From contig NZ_CP048405.1 of NCBI RefSeq assembly GCF_014084125.1, positions 6,014,001 through 6,078,000 of the forward strand: a stretch of 64,000 nt of DNA. Reading direction: 5' to 3'. The stretch comes from Streptacidiphilus sp. PB12-B1b. GTDB lineage: Bacteria; Actinomycetota; Actinomycetes; Streptomycetales; Streptomycetaceae. A program made the translations under genes and the position numbers. Every line of letters starts with the position of its first letter. Position 1 is the stretch's first letter. Positions 54,347-62,127 of this stretch are shown here, in pieces. The notes beneath the pieces are model-generated. The model was not told where the DNA came from and ran no database searches. It was given only the letters and a program-made list of their open reading frames with translations.

Positions 54347-54969
54347 GGGTTCACCTCGAAGGCGCGGGCGCGCTTGAAGACGTCGGGGTTGTTCATGGCG
54401 GCCTCGATGTCCTCGGGGCGGCCGTGGGTGGTGAAGTGGTCCAGCTTCACCTGGACGAACAGGGCCTGCGCGGCTATCGCCACCGGCCCGTCCGGGGCGT
54501 CCAGCCTGCCCTCGGCGCTGCAGTAGATCTTGCGCCCGCGCACGGCGTCCACCCGGGAGTGGATGTACAGCGTCGAGCCGACCGGAACCGGGCGGCGGAA
54601 GTCGGTCTCCAGCCGGGCGGTGACCGAGGCCGTGTGCAGCAGCCAGTTCAGCGTCCCCAGCGCGTCGTCCATCGCGGTGACCAGCACCCCGCCGTGGGCC
54701 AGCCCGGGGCCGCCCTGGTGGGCGGGGGCGACGGTGAACTCGGCGTGCACCTCCACGCCCTCGCCGGCCCGCGCCGCCAGGTGCAGGCCGTGCGGCTGGC
54801 TGGGACCGCAGCCGAAGCAGTGCTCGTAGTGCGGGTCGATCAGCTGGCCGGGCGCCGGGGCGTCCGGATGGCGCACCGGGGCCACCGCGTCGGCGGGCGG
54901 GGTGAGCGACGGCCGGGCTGCGGGCATGTCGGGCCCCCGATCCAGGGAGGGTGAAGGGTGCGCGGTCAC
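54343..54969 (-). CDS. PaaI-like hotdog-fold thioesterase
   Basis: Predicted acyl-CoA thioesterase (208 aa) of the hotdog fold. The core is HYEHCFGCGPSQPHGLHLAARAGEGVEVHAEFTVAPAHQGGPGLAHGGVLVTAMDDALG, where AHGGVL precedes the catalytic-type acid helix, then ETDFRRPVPVGSTLYIHSRV. It ends with an extra helix after FVQVKLDHF. I use the GTG at 54969 because TAAGGT lies 7 nt upstream; an ATG 45 nt further in is also possible. It is the first gene of the thioesterase-dut-DUF3710 operon. Confidence 0.85.
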   Translation of the reverse strand: MTAHPSPSLDRGPDMPAARPSLTPPADAVAPVRHPDAPAPGQLIDPHYEHCFGCGPSQPHGLHLAARAGEGVEVHAEFTVAPAHQGGPGLAHGGVLVTAMDDALGTLNWLLHTASVTARLETDFRRPVPVGSTLYIHSRVDAVRGRKIYCSAEGRLDAPDGPVAIAAQALFVQVKLDHFTTHGRPEDIEAAMNNPDVFKRARAFEVNP

Positions 54970-54976
54970 GCCCGCG

Positions 54977-54982
54977 ACCTTA
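54977..54982 (-). promoter_or_regulatory. Candidate leaderless -10 box of the thioesterase-dut operon
   Basis: On the minus strand TAAGGT is followed by CGCGGGC and the GTG at 54969. Confidence 0.55.
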
Positions 54983-55056
54983 CAGAACGCGGCGGGCTGA
55001 GCCGAACCGGCAACCCTGTGCGGAGGCTCCCAGGAGCCGCGTCCACAATGGGAGTC

Positions 55057-55596
55057 ATGTACGACGAACGCCTCACGGCCCCGCCCCTCATGTGGCTGCT
55101 CCCGGTCGGCAGCGGCATCTCCTTCGGACTCGTCTTTATGATCTTCGGCGCGGTACCGGGCCTGATCGGCCTGGTTGCCGGCGGAGCCGGGGCAGCGGTG
55201 CTGCTCAGCTCCTACGGTTCCGCGCGCATCCGCGTCGTGCAGGGCCTGCTGGTCGCCGGGGAGGCCCGGGTACCGGTGGGCGCCCTCGGCGAGTCCTTCG
55301 CCATGGACCGCGACGAGTGCCTGGCCTGGCGCACCCACAAGGCCAACGGGCGGGCGTTCATGCTGCTGCGCTCCTACATCCCGACCGGCCTCCGGGTGAT
55401 GGTCACCGATCCGGCCGACCCCACCCCCTACCTGTACCTCTCCACCCGGACCCCGGAGCGGCTGGCCGAGGCCGTCGAGGCCGCGAAGGCCGAGGCGGCG
55501 CAGGCGGACGCGGCGCAGACCGTCCCGGCGCAGGCCGAGGCGGCACCGGCCGAGGCACCCACCGACGCCGCTCCGACGGCCCCGCAGACGGCCTAG
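55057..55596 (+). CDS. DUF3093 membrane protein
   Basis: Small membrane protein (179 aa) of unknown function, with an N-terminal YDERLTAPPLMWLLP motif typical of DUF3093 and two closely spaced helices (GISFGLVFMIFGAVPGLIGLV and AGGAGAAVLLSSYG). A beta-rich cytoplasmic part follows (SARIRVVQGLLVAGEARVPV ... AWRTHKANGRAFMLLRSYIPTGLRVMVTDPADPTPYLYLSTR). The last 45 residues are an Ala/Glu/Pro tail. The start ATG is preceded by CACAAT 7 nt upstream. It is divergent from the dut operon, an arrangement that is conserved in actinobacteria. Confidence 0.85.
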   Translation: MYDERLTAPPLMWLLPVGSGISFGLVFMIFGAVPGLIGLVAGGAGAAVLLSSYGSARIRVVQGLLVAGEARVPVGALGESFAMDRDECLAWRTHKANGRAFMLLRSYIPTGLRVMVTDPADPTPYLYLSTRTPERLAEAVEAAKAEAAQADAAQTVPAQAEAAPAEAPTDAAPTAPQTA

Positions 55597-55662
55597 CCCG
55601 CCCGCAGCGGCCCGCCCGCGCCACCGGTGGCGCACCGGGGCCGCCCGGCGCGCGGCGCGGGC

Positions 55663-56424
55663 TCAGGCCCAGTAGTCGGGATCGACCGGCGGGCGGCTGC
55701 GCAGGTCGCGGCGGATCTCCTCGGCGAGCTTGGCGGTGTCGCGGCGGTTGACGTAGGCCCCGGCTCCGGCGCCGACCATCATCGGGGCGAGCGAGGGCAG
55801 CTTCCTGATCCCGCTGCGCGCCAGCCGTCGGCGCAGCTGTCTGCGCAGTTCGGCGCTGCCGCCGAGGACCATGACGGTGCCGGGACGGCTCAGGTCCAGG
55901 CCCCGGCGCTGGGACCAGACGGAGAGGTAGGCGGCGGCGCGCTGGGCGGCGCTGCCGGAGACGGGCTGGCCGTACGCCTGGTACAGCTCGGCGATGAGTT
56001 TGATCTCCACGGCGGCCACGGCGAGCATCTCCCCGGCGATCTCCAGGGGGATGGCGGGCGGTACCGGGAGCATGGCGGCCGCGCCGACCCCGGCGCCGAT
56101 CACTCCGCTGGCCTTGGCGGCTCCGGAGGCGAGTCTGTCGGCGAGGTCCTCGGGGGTGCGCGCCTTGGGGTGCTGGGCGCGCAGGGCGGCCAGGTCCCGC
56201 ACCGGGATGCGCGGGGCGGTGTCGATGAGGCTGTTGGTGAGCACGGCCAGTCGGCCTCCGCGCCCGCCCTGGGGGACGGGGTCCGCCGGTGCGGACCCGT
56301 CCAGGACGTCCAGCTCGGCGGCGACGCGGACGAACTCGTCCGCCGGGTCGCCGCCGCGCTGGTCACTGCGTTTCTGCTGAGTACTGCTCGGTGCCGTACG
56401 GGTTCGGTTGCGGAACGGTCTCAT
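55663..56424 (-). CDS. Conserved hypothetical protein, possibly EcsC-like
   Basis: I do not recognise this 253-aa protein with certainty. After a basic Ser/Arg/Asp-rich lead comes RLAVLTNSLIDTAPRIPVRDLAALRAQHPKARTPEDLADRLASGAAK, then a hydrophobic glycine-rich stretch (SGVIGAGVGAAAMLPVPPAIPLEIAGEMLAVAAVEIKLIAELYQAYG) that resembles EcsC-type membrane-associated proteins. A second hydrophobic stretch is LAPMMVGAGAGAYVNRRDTAKLAEEIRRDLRSRP. It is likely membrane-associated. It lies just after the DUF4193 gene (22 bp), so the two probably form an operon. Confidence 0.7.
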   Translation of the reverse strand: MRPFRNRTRTAPSSTQQKRSDQRGGDPADEFVRVAAELDVLDGSAPADPVPQGGRGGRLAVLTNSLIDTAPRIPVRDLAALRAQHPKARTPEDLADRLASGAAKASGVIGAGVGAAAMLPVPPAIPLEIAGEMLAVAAVEIKLIAELYQAYGQPVSGSAAQRAAAYLSVWSQRRGLDLSRPGTVMVLGGSAELRRQLRRRLARSGIRKLPSLAPMMVGAGAGAYVNRRDTAKLAEEIRRDLRSRPPVDPDYWA

Positions 56425-56446
56425 AGGACCCTCCTACCCGGAAAAG

Positions 56447-56746
56447 TCAGGCCGCGCAGTCCCGGCAGATGGGGTTGCCGTTCTTCTCACTGGCGAGCTG
56501 GCTCCGGTGGTGCACCAGGAAGCAGCTCATGCAGGTGAACTCGTCCGCCTGGCGCGGCAGCACCCGGACGGAAAGCTCCTCGTTGCTGAGGTCGGCGCCG
56601 GGGAGTTCCAGTCCCTCGGCGGCCTCGAACTCGTCGACGTCGACCGAGCTGGTCGACTTCTCGTTCCGGCGGGCCTTCAGCTCCTCGATGCTGTCCTCGT
56701 TGAGGTCGTCATCGGTCTTGCGTGGGGTGTCGTAGTCAGTAGCCAT
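56447..56746 (-). CDS. DUF4193 zinc-ribbon-like protein
   Basis: Small acidic protein (99 aa) found across actinobacteria. It begins MATDYDTPRKTDDDLNEDSIEELKARR and ends with two CxxC knuckles, FTCMSCFLVHHRSQLA and PICRDCAA, which should bind one zinc. Function unknown; small proteins of this type often contact RNA polymerase or ribosomes, but nothing here proves that. GGGGGAGAG precedes the ATG. Confidence 0.88.
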   Translation of the reverse strand: MATDYDTPRKTDDDLNEDSIEELKARRNEKSTSSVDVDEFEAAEGLELPGADLSNEELSVRVLPRQADEFTCMSCFLVHHRSQLASEKNGNPICRDCAA

Positions 56747-57202
56747 GTCGCTCTCCCCCTTTGGGTGTCTGCGGGTATCTCCAGCGCACGTAACGCGCGG
56801 GGAGCCGGACTTGTGCCCGACCCGAGGGCGAGATTTTGCCTTACTTCAAGGCTCGTTACTCAATCGACACCCGTTCCGTCCCCCGAAGAGGTGACCGGAA
56901 GGGCGTTCCCCGGGGTCGGACGGGCAGCTGTGCCTCCCGTCCCCATGGGCACTTACCGTGATCATGGGCTGCGGAAACGTCCCGTGGTGACCGGGCGTGC
57001 CCCTTGCGCCGCACGGAAACGGCGGAAGCAGCCGGAAAGCCGCCGCCGACCGGCAGCCACTACCCTGCGTCACCATCGACGGTAAGGTGACACAGGGTGA
57101 TCGTCTGAAATGTTCACTCGTATGGCGGGAAATGTGACCTTCGTCACTGTCTTGAAAAGTCCTGACTTAGCGGTACAAGACGCACCGATTGTGACCCGTG
57201 TC
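56747..57202. other. 456-bp intergenic region, no gene seen
   Basis: It lies between the 5' end of the DUF4193 gene and the 3' end of the desaturase gene. Less GC-rich patches at about 56830-56870 and 57100-57180 look regulatory. The first probably holds the DUF4193 promoter. I find no coding bias, no strong hairpin and no RNA gene. Confidence 0.4.
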
Positions 57203-58168
57203 TCAGCCCTTGGCCGCCTGGTTGGCGGCGCGCCGGGCCAGCAGCGCGGCGCGACGCTCGTCGAAGCGGGTGGCCTGGGCGTCCAGCCCGTCCAGGTACA
57301 TCCCGAGCTCCTGCTGCGCCTGCAGACCGTCCGGGCCGAGCCCGGAGACCTCCATCACCTTGAGGTGGCGCAGCACCGGCTGCAGCACGTCGTCGTGGTG
57401 GATGCGCAGGTTGTAGATCCCGCCGATGGCCATCTGGGCGGCGGCGCGCTCGAAGCCGGGCATGCCGTGGCCGGGCATCCGGAAGCCGGTGACCACGTCG
57501 GAGACGGCGCGCATGGCCTGGTCCGGGGCGATCTCCAGGGCGGCCTTGAGCAGGTTCCGGTAGAAGACCATGTGCAGGTTCTCGTCGGTGGCGATCCGGG
57601 CCAGCATCCGGTCGCAGATCGGGTCGCCGGAGTGGCGGCCGGTGTTGCGGTGCGAGATCCGGGTGGCCAGCTCCTGGAAGGCCACGTAGGCGACCGAGTG
57701 CAGCATCGAGTGGCTGTTGTCTGACTCGAACCCCTCGGCCATGTGCGTCATCCGGGCGCGCTCCAGCGCCACCGGGTCCACCGCGCGGGCGGTGAGCAGG
57801 TAGTCGCGCATGACGATGGCGTGCCGGCCCTCCTCGGCCGTCCACTGGTGCACCCAGGTGCCCCAGGCCCCGTCGCGGCCGAACATGGTGGCGATCTCGT
57901 GGTGGTAGCTGGGGAGGTTGTCCTCGGTGAGCAGGTTGACCACCAGCGAGACCCGGCCGATGTCGGTCACCGGGGACTGGTCGACCGCCCACGCCTCGCC
58001 GCCCATGATCCCGTCGAAGTCCCGCCCCTGGCTCCACGGAACGTACTCGTGCGGCATCCACTCCTTGGCGACGCCGAGGTGGCGGTTCAGCTCGCGCTCC
58101 ACGACCTCTTCGAGGGCGTGGATCAGTTGGGTGTCGGTCCAGGCGGGGCGGGAGGGGGCGATGGTCAC
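57203..58168 (-). CDS. Acyl-ACP desaturase (ferritin-like di-iron)
   Basis: Soluble di-iron desaturase (321 aa) that introduces a double bond into acyl-ACP for membrane lipids. Di-iron ligands are visible as NLLTEDNLPSYHHEIATMF, TAEEGRHAIVMRDYL (ExxH) and RIATDENLHMVFYRNLL (ExxH), the two-fold pattern of the family. TWVHQWTAEEGRH and HSVAYVAFQELATRISHRNTG are typical of DesA-type actinobacterial proteins. I start at the GTG at 58168; a GTG at 58198 is also in frame but touches the operator. A tandem 15-bp operator lies directly upstream. Confidence 0.88.
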   Translation of the reverse strand: MTIAPSRPAWTDTQLIHALEEVVERELNRHLGVAKEWMPHEYVPWSQGRDFDGIMGGEAWAVDQSPVTDIGRVSLVVNLLTEDNLPSYHHEIATMFGRDGAWGTWVHQWTAEEGRHAIVMRDYLLTARAVDPVALERARMTHMAEGFESDNSHSMLHSVAYVAFQELATRISHRNTGRHSGDPICDRMLARIATDENLHMVFYRNLLKAALEIAPDQAMRAVSDVVTGFRMPGHGMPGFERAAAQMAIGGIYNLRIHHDDVLQPVLRHLKVMEVSGLGPDGLQAQQELGMYLDGLDAQATRFDERRAALLARRAANQAAKG

Positions 58169-58197
58169 GGCATCCAACTCTCGGTACGGCGAATACA

Positions 58198-58230
58198 CCT
58201 ACGCCTCCGTAGGTTACGCCACCGTAGGTT
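58198..58230 (-). promoter_or_regulatory. Tandem operator upstream of the desaturase
   Basis: TACGCCTCCGTAGGT (58200-58214) and TACGCCACCGTAGGT (58215-58229) are perfectly adjacent and differ at one base. Each is a near-palindrome with CTACG or TTACG on the left and CGTAGG on the right. Such sites are typical of TetR-family lipid regulators. The regulator is not encoded next to it. Confidence 0.7.
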
Positions 58231-58400
58231 GTTGCGGCGACCGATGGCAAGGCCATCCGGATACGTGCACGGCACACCTGGCCGGGCGGACGGCGGACAG
58301 CCCGAGGAACCCCGCCGACCTGGCAAAAGGCCGACGGGGACGGTTGTATGACGCAAGGGTGCGGGCCGGGCCCCCGGAACCGGCCGGGAGCCCGCCAGGG

Positions 58401-58445
58401 GCCGGTCAGAGAGCCGGTCAGGGGCCGGTCAGAGGCCGGTCAGAG
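58401..58445. repeat. Four 11-12-bp repeats across the cutS stop codon
   Basis: GCCGGTCAGAGA, GCCGGTCAGGG, GCCGGTCAGAG and GCCGGTCAGAG run in tandem. The last unit contains the cutS stop (complement TCA at 58440-58442), and each unit repeats it. Confidence 0.85.
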
Positions 58446-59669
58446 GCCCGGAATGCGGACCCGCATCTCCAGGCCGCCCTCCGGCCGTCCGACGGCCTCT
58501 ATGGTGCCGCCGTGGGCCCGCACCACCGAGCGGACGATGGACAGACCGAGCCCCACGCCCTTGTCGCTGCGGGTCCGCTCCCGGCCCTTGCCCCGGCGGA
58601 ACGGCTCGAAGATGTGCTCCAGCTCATAGCCGGGGACGACCTGCCCGGCGTTGGCCACCACCAGCTCGCCCGCGCCGTCCACCGTGCGCACCGAGAGCCG
58701 CACCCAGCCGTCCTGCGGCAGGTTGTAGCGCACCGCGTTCTGGATCAGGTTCAGCGCGATCCGCTCCAGCAGCACACCGTTTCCGGACACGGTGGCCGAC
58801 TGCAGCTCGTCCGTCAGCCGGACACCCAGCTCGGCGGCCTCGGCCCGGGTCTGCTCCAGCGCCTGCCGGGCCACCTCGGCCAGATCCACCGGGCGCCGGT
58901 CGACCAGCTCGTTGTCGCTCCGGGCCAGCAGCAGCAGCCCCTCCACCAGCTGTTCGCTGCGCTCGTTGGTGGCCAGCAGGGTCTTGCCCAGCTGCTGCAG
59001 GTCGGCCGAGCTGCCCGGATCGGAGAGCTGGACCTCCAGCAGGGTGCGGTTGATCGCCAGCGGGGTGCGCAGCTCGTGCGAGGCGTTGGCGACGAACTTC
59101 CGCTGCGACTCGAACGCCCGGTCGAGCCGCTCCAGCATCTCGTCGAAGGTGTCGGCCAGCTCCTTGAGCTCGTCGTCCGGGCCGTCCAGCTCGATCCGCC
59201 GGTGCATGTCGGAACCGGCCACCTGCCGGGCGGTGCGGGTGATCCGGCCGATCGGCTGCAGCACCCGCCCGGCCATGGCCCAGCCGAAGGCGACGGCCAG
59301 GATCAGCAGCGCGATCAGCGCGCTTATCGACTTCAGCACCAGGGTGTGCAGGGCGTCGGACGAGGTGGCGGCCTCCCGGGCGGCCACCAGCGCGTCGTAG
59401 TCGGCCTTGGTCAGCGCCTGGCCGGTGACCGGGTTCACCACCTGCACGTCCGGGCCGAGCTGCGGGTACTGGGTGTGGCTGACCACGTGGAACGCCTGCG
59501 ACACGAAGACGTACATGACCAGCACCATGACCAGGCCGGCCAGCAGGAACATGCCGCCGTAGAACAGCGTCAGCCGGATCCGCAGGGTCGGCCGGAACGG
59601 GAGTATCGACTGGTGGATCTCGGTCCCCGGCCAGGTGCGGGGGTGGTTGTCGTTGGCACGCGTGGTCAT
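58440..59669 (-). CDS. cutS: CutS-type sensor histidine kinase
   Basis: Membrane histidine kinase (409 aa) of the CutRS system. Helix one is LFYGGMFLLAGLVMVLVMYVFV, then an extracytoplasmic loop of about 65 residues, and helix two LVLKSISALIALLILAVAFGWAM. HAMP follows (GRVLQPIGRITRTARQVAG), then HisKA with the phospho-His in NASHELRTPLAINRTLLEVQL and an ATPase domain with LIQNAVRYN, VANAGQVVP and GVGLGLSIV. The loop contains no cysteine. It starts 4 nt after cutR. The name rests on the paired regulator, lengths and gene order, so it could be another CutS paralogue. Confidence 0.82.
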   Translation of the reverse strand: MTTRANDNHPRTWPGTEIHQSILPFRPTLRIRLTLFYGGMFLLAGLVMVLVMYVFVSQAFHVVSHTQYPQLGPDVQVVNPVTGQALTKADYDALVAAREAATSSDALHTLVLKSISALIALLILAVAFGWAMAGRVLQPIGRITRTARQVAGSDMHRRIELDGPDDELKELADTFDEMLERLDRAFESQRKFVANASHELRTPLAINRTLLEVQLSDPGSSADLQQLGKTLLATNERSEQLVEGLLLLARSDNELVDRRPVDLAEVARQALEQTRAEAAELGVRLTDELQSATVSGNGVLLERIALNLIQNAVRYNLPQDGWVRLSVRTVDGAGELVVANAGQVVPGYELEHIFEPFRRGKGRERTRSDKGVGLGLSIVRSVVRAHGGTIEAVGRPEGGLEMRVRIPGL

Positions 59670-59672
59670 CGC

Positions 59673-60326
59673 TCAGATCCGGTATCCGGAGCCCGGCACG
59701 GTGATGATCACCGGCGGCTCGCCCAGCTTGCGGCGCAGCGTCATCACGGTCACCCGGACGACGTTGGTGAACGGGTCGGTGTGCTCGTCCCACGCCTTCT
59801 CCAGCAGCTGCTCGGCCGAGACCACGCCGCCGTTGGCTCGCATCAGCACCTCCAGCACCGCGAACTCCTTGGGCGCCAGCGACACCGGCTTGCCCTCGCG
59901 CAGCACCTCCCGGCGGCCCGGGTCCAGGCTCAGGCCCGCGCGCTCCAGCACCGGCGGCAGCGGGGTGGTGGCGCGGCGGCCGAGGGCACGCACCCGGGCG
60001 ACCAGTTCGCTGAAGGCGAAAGGCTTGGGCAGGTAGTCGTCCGCCCCGAGTTCCAGGCCCTCGACCCGGTCGCTGATGTCGCCGGCGGCGGTGAGCATCA
60101 GCACCCGGGTGGCCAGCCCCTCCTCCACCACCCGGCGCAGCACGTCGTCGCCGTGGACCAGGGGCAGGTCGCGGTCGAGGACGACCACGTCGTACTCGTT
60201 CACCCCGACCCGGTCCAGGGCCGCCTGGCCGTCGTAGACCACGTCCACGGCCATCGCCTCGCGGCGCAGGCCGGTGGCGACGGCGTCGGCGAGCAGCTGC
60301 TCGTCCTCGACCACGAGAACCCGCAA
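59673..60326 (-). CDS. cutR: CutR-type response regulator
   Basis: OmpR-family regulator (217 aa, the length known for CutR). The receiver has LVVEDEQLLADAVA, the phospho-Asp in VVVLDRDLPLVHGD and Lys in DYLPKPFAFSELVARVRAL. The winged helix contains LAPKEFAVLEVLMRANGGVVSAEQLLEKAWDEHTDPFTNVVRVTVMTLRRKLG, typical of this group. The start is a TTG at 60326, supported by GGAAAGGA 8 nt upstream; no ATG or GTG lies nearby in frame. It is the first gene of the cutRS operon. Confidence 0.85.
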   Translation of the reverse strand: MRVLVVEDEQLLADAVATGLRREAMAVDVVYDGQAALDRVGVNEYDVVVLDRDLPLVHGDDVLRRVVEEGLATRVLMLTAAGDISDRVEGLELGADDYLPKPFAFSELVARVRALGRRATTPLPPVLERAGLSLDPGRREVLREGKPVSLAPKEFAVLEVLMRANGGVVSAEQLLEKAWDEHTDPFTNVVRVTVMTLRRKLGEPPVIITVPGSGYRI

Positions 60327-60718
60327 CGAAGTGGTCCTTTCCAGAGGGCCCCGGGGGCGCGCAGATCCCGGGAGGCGGCACGGAGCCCGGGCGCGGGTCC
60401 GCTCATCGTCGGTCCATCCTGCCTCGTCGGTGCGTAAAGCAGTGGTAAGCGGGACGCCGACGCAGGGGCGTGCGGGGGTCGCCGGGCGCCCCCGGAGGGC
60501 GGTCGGCGGCCCCCGCCGGGGCCCGGACGGCTCCCAGGAACGGAGGCCGGAATTCCCAGGGTTGACCAGGTTTCCCCGCGCACGGGCAAGGGGAGGACGC
60601 TCTGTACACCCGCGACCACGCTTGCTCCGCCGCGTGGATTCGCACCCGCCCTACGTGCGACCGCCCGCACTGGGCTCCGCCCGGGGTCGCCCGACACACA
60701 GCAAGGGGGTCTTGCCTC
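60327..60718. other. Intergenic region between cutR and the 62-aa gene
   Basis: This 392-bp region has no gene. It contains the candidate CutR site at 60433-60449. The promoter of the rightward small gene must lie between about 60560 and 60700, but I see no clear -10 box. The rest is GC-rich without strong hairpins. Confidence 0.4.
60433..60449 (-). promoter_or_regulatory. Candidate autoregulatory CutR direct repeat
   Basis: On the minus strand CTTACCACTGCTTTACGCA holds TTAC twice exactly 11 bp apart, the spacing for an OmpR-type dimer. It lies about 110 bp upstream of cutR. Confidence 0.4.
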
Positions 60719-60907
60719 ATGGACGCCTTCACCGCCGGCATTCTGCAGCGCATAAGGGCAGCCGAATCGGATCTGCGCGCGGCTCTGGAGTCGGGCGACG
60801 ACTTCCTGGCCGAGATCGAGCAGTCCGAGCTCGACGACCTGCACCGCCTGGCCGCCGAGCACGGCATCCAGGTCAGCCCGGCCATGCCGCGCACCACCGC
60901 GGCCTGA
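60719..60907 (+). CDS. Small acidic helical protein, 62 aa
   Basis: I do not recognise a named family. The product is 62 aa, acidic and predicted to be mostly two helices (AGILQRIRAAESDLRAALESG and FLAEIEQSELDDLHRLAAEHG), ending in a short loop. AAGGGGG lies 9 nt before the ATG and codon bias is that of real genes, so I take it as expressed. It lies upstream of and divergent from cutRS. Its stop codon begins a loose set of GACCGGCAC repeats. Confidence 0.75.
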   Translation: MDAFTAGILQRIRAAESDLRAALESGDDFLAEIEQSELDDLHRLAAEHGIQVSPAMPRTTAA

Positions 60908-61221
60908 CCGGCACCGCACCGCCCGCACCATCCGAACGACCGGCACGACTCGCACCACCCGAGCGACCGGCACCACCGCACCACGCACCCACCCGCACCG
61001 ACCAGCACCCCGCAGCGCCCAGGACGGCCCCCGCACCACGGCGCGGGCCCCGGGCGCTGCTCCTAGACCGCCGGACCGCCGACCGCGCCCTGCAGGGCGG
61101 TGGCCGGGTCCGGCACAAGTCACCCGGCGGTCACCCACCGTCCACCCGCAGTTCCCCGTCCCTGCTCTCCCCTGCCCTGTTTTTCCCTGTCTGCACGCCC
61201 GGCTTCAGTCGTGCCAGGCCT
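60908..61221. other. 314-bp region after the small gene, repeat-rich
   Basis: No gene is seen. The first 110 bp are low-complexity with three copies of GACCGGCAC (60906, 60938, 60965) and many GCAC units, starting at the stop codon of the 62-aa gene. Pyrimidine-rich DNA follows at about 61140-61200. It ends in the 17-bp duplication at the 3' end of the inositol monophosphatase gene. Confidence 0.45.
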
Positions 61222-61236
61222 TCAGTCGTGCCAGGC
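61203..61236. repeat. Exact 17-bp tandem duplication at the suhB-like stop codon
   Basis: CTTCAGTCGTGCCAGGC occurs at 61203-61219 and again at 61220-61236. The second copy is the coding end of the leftward inositol monophosphatase gene (Ala-Trp-His-Asp-stop). The first is an exact copy just past it. Confidence 0.95.
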
Positions 61237-62034
61237 GCCGAGTTCCTCCAGAGCCTGCTGCAGCGGCTCGAACAGCCCGGCGGGCGCGGCCACGGTCAGC
61301 TCGCCGGACGGCGCCCGGCCCGGCCGACCGCCGACCAGCGCGCCCGCCTCACTGGCGAGCAGGACCCCCGCGGCGTGGTCCCACGGATTCAGGCCGCGCT
61401 CGTAGTAGCCGTCGAGGCGTCCGGCGGCGACGTCGCTGAGATCGATGGCGGCGGAGCCGCCGCGCCGGACGTCCCGCAGCCGTGGGATCAGCTCGCGGGC
61501 CACCGCGGCCTGCTGCACCCGGCGCTCGCGGAGGTAGCCGAAGCCGGTGCCCACCAGGGCCTGCTCCATCGGCGGCGCGGTCCGGCAGCGCATGCGGCGG
61601 CCGTTCAGGTAGGCCCCGCCGCCCAGCACCGCGTGCGCGGTCTCGCCGCGCGAGGGCACCTCGACCACCCCGACCAGCGTCCGGCCGTCCACCTCGGCGG
61701 CGATGCTGACGGACCAGGAGGGAAGCCCGTACAGGTAGTTGACCGTGCCGTCGAGCGGATCGATCACCCAGCGGACGCCGCTGGTGCCCTCGGTGGCCGC
61801 GCCCTCCTCGCCCAGCAGGCCGTCCTCGGGGCGGCGCTCCATGATCAGCTCGGTGATCAGCTTCTCGGCGGCCAGATCCATCTCGGTGACCACGTCGATC
61901 GGGCTGGTCTTGGTTGCGGCGACGCCGAGATCGGCCGGGCGGCCGTCGCGCAGCAGCGCACCGGCCCGGCGGCCGGCCTCCAGGGCGAGGTCGAGCAGGT
62001 CCTGCGGGAGTGCGGGGTCGGTGAGCGGGGGCAC
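61222..62034 (-). CDS. Inositol monophosphatase-family phosphatase
   Basis: Metal-dependent phosphatase (270 aa) acting on inositol phosphate or a related sugar phosphate. The three motifs are GLLGEEG (metal Glu), WVIDPLDGTVNYLYGLP (the DPLDGT site) and GLNPWDHAAGVLLASEAGA (WDxAAG). The N-terminal TKTSPIDVVTEMD supplies the Asp of the metal site. In actinobacteria such enzymes serve phosphatidylinositol and mycothiol synthesis, but histidinol-phosphate or 3'-phosphoadenosine phosphatases look similar. The start is the GTG at 62034 with GAGG 9 nt upstream. It lies 93 bp after hemH on the same strand. Confidence 0.88.
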   Translation of the reverse strand: MPPLTDPALPQDLLDLALEAGRRAGALLRDGRPADLGVAATKTSPIDVVTEMDLAAEKLITELIMERRPEDGLLGEEGAATEGTSGVRWVIDPLDGTVNYLYGLPSWSVSIAAEVDGRTLVGVVEVPSRGETAHAVLGGGAYLNGRRMRCRTAPPMEQALVGTGFGYLRERRVQQAAVARELIPRLRDVRRGGSAAIDLSDVAAGRLDGYYERGLNPWDHAAGVLLASEAGALVGGRPGRAPSGELTVAAPAGLFEPLQQALEELGAWHD

Positions 62035-62127
62035 GGCGACAGCCTCTCGGTCGGTGTCGGGGCGGTGTCGTTCGGTGGCGCTGGGCGGCGGGCGCTCTGC
62101 GCCCGGGCCGGTGGCGTCGGCGGCCGG

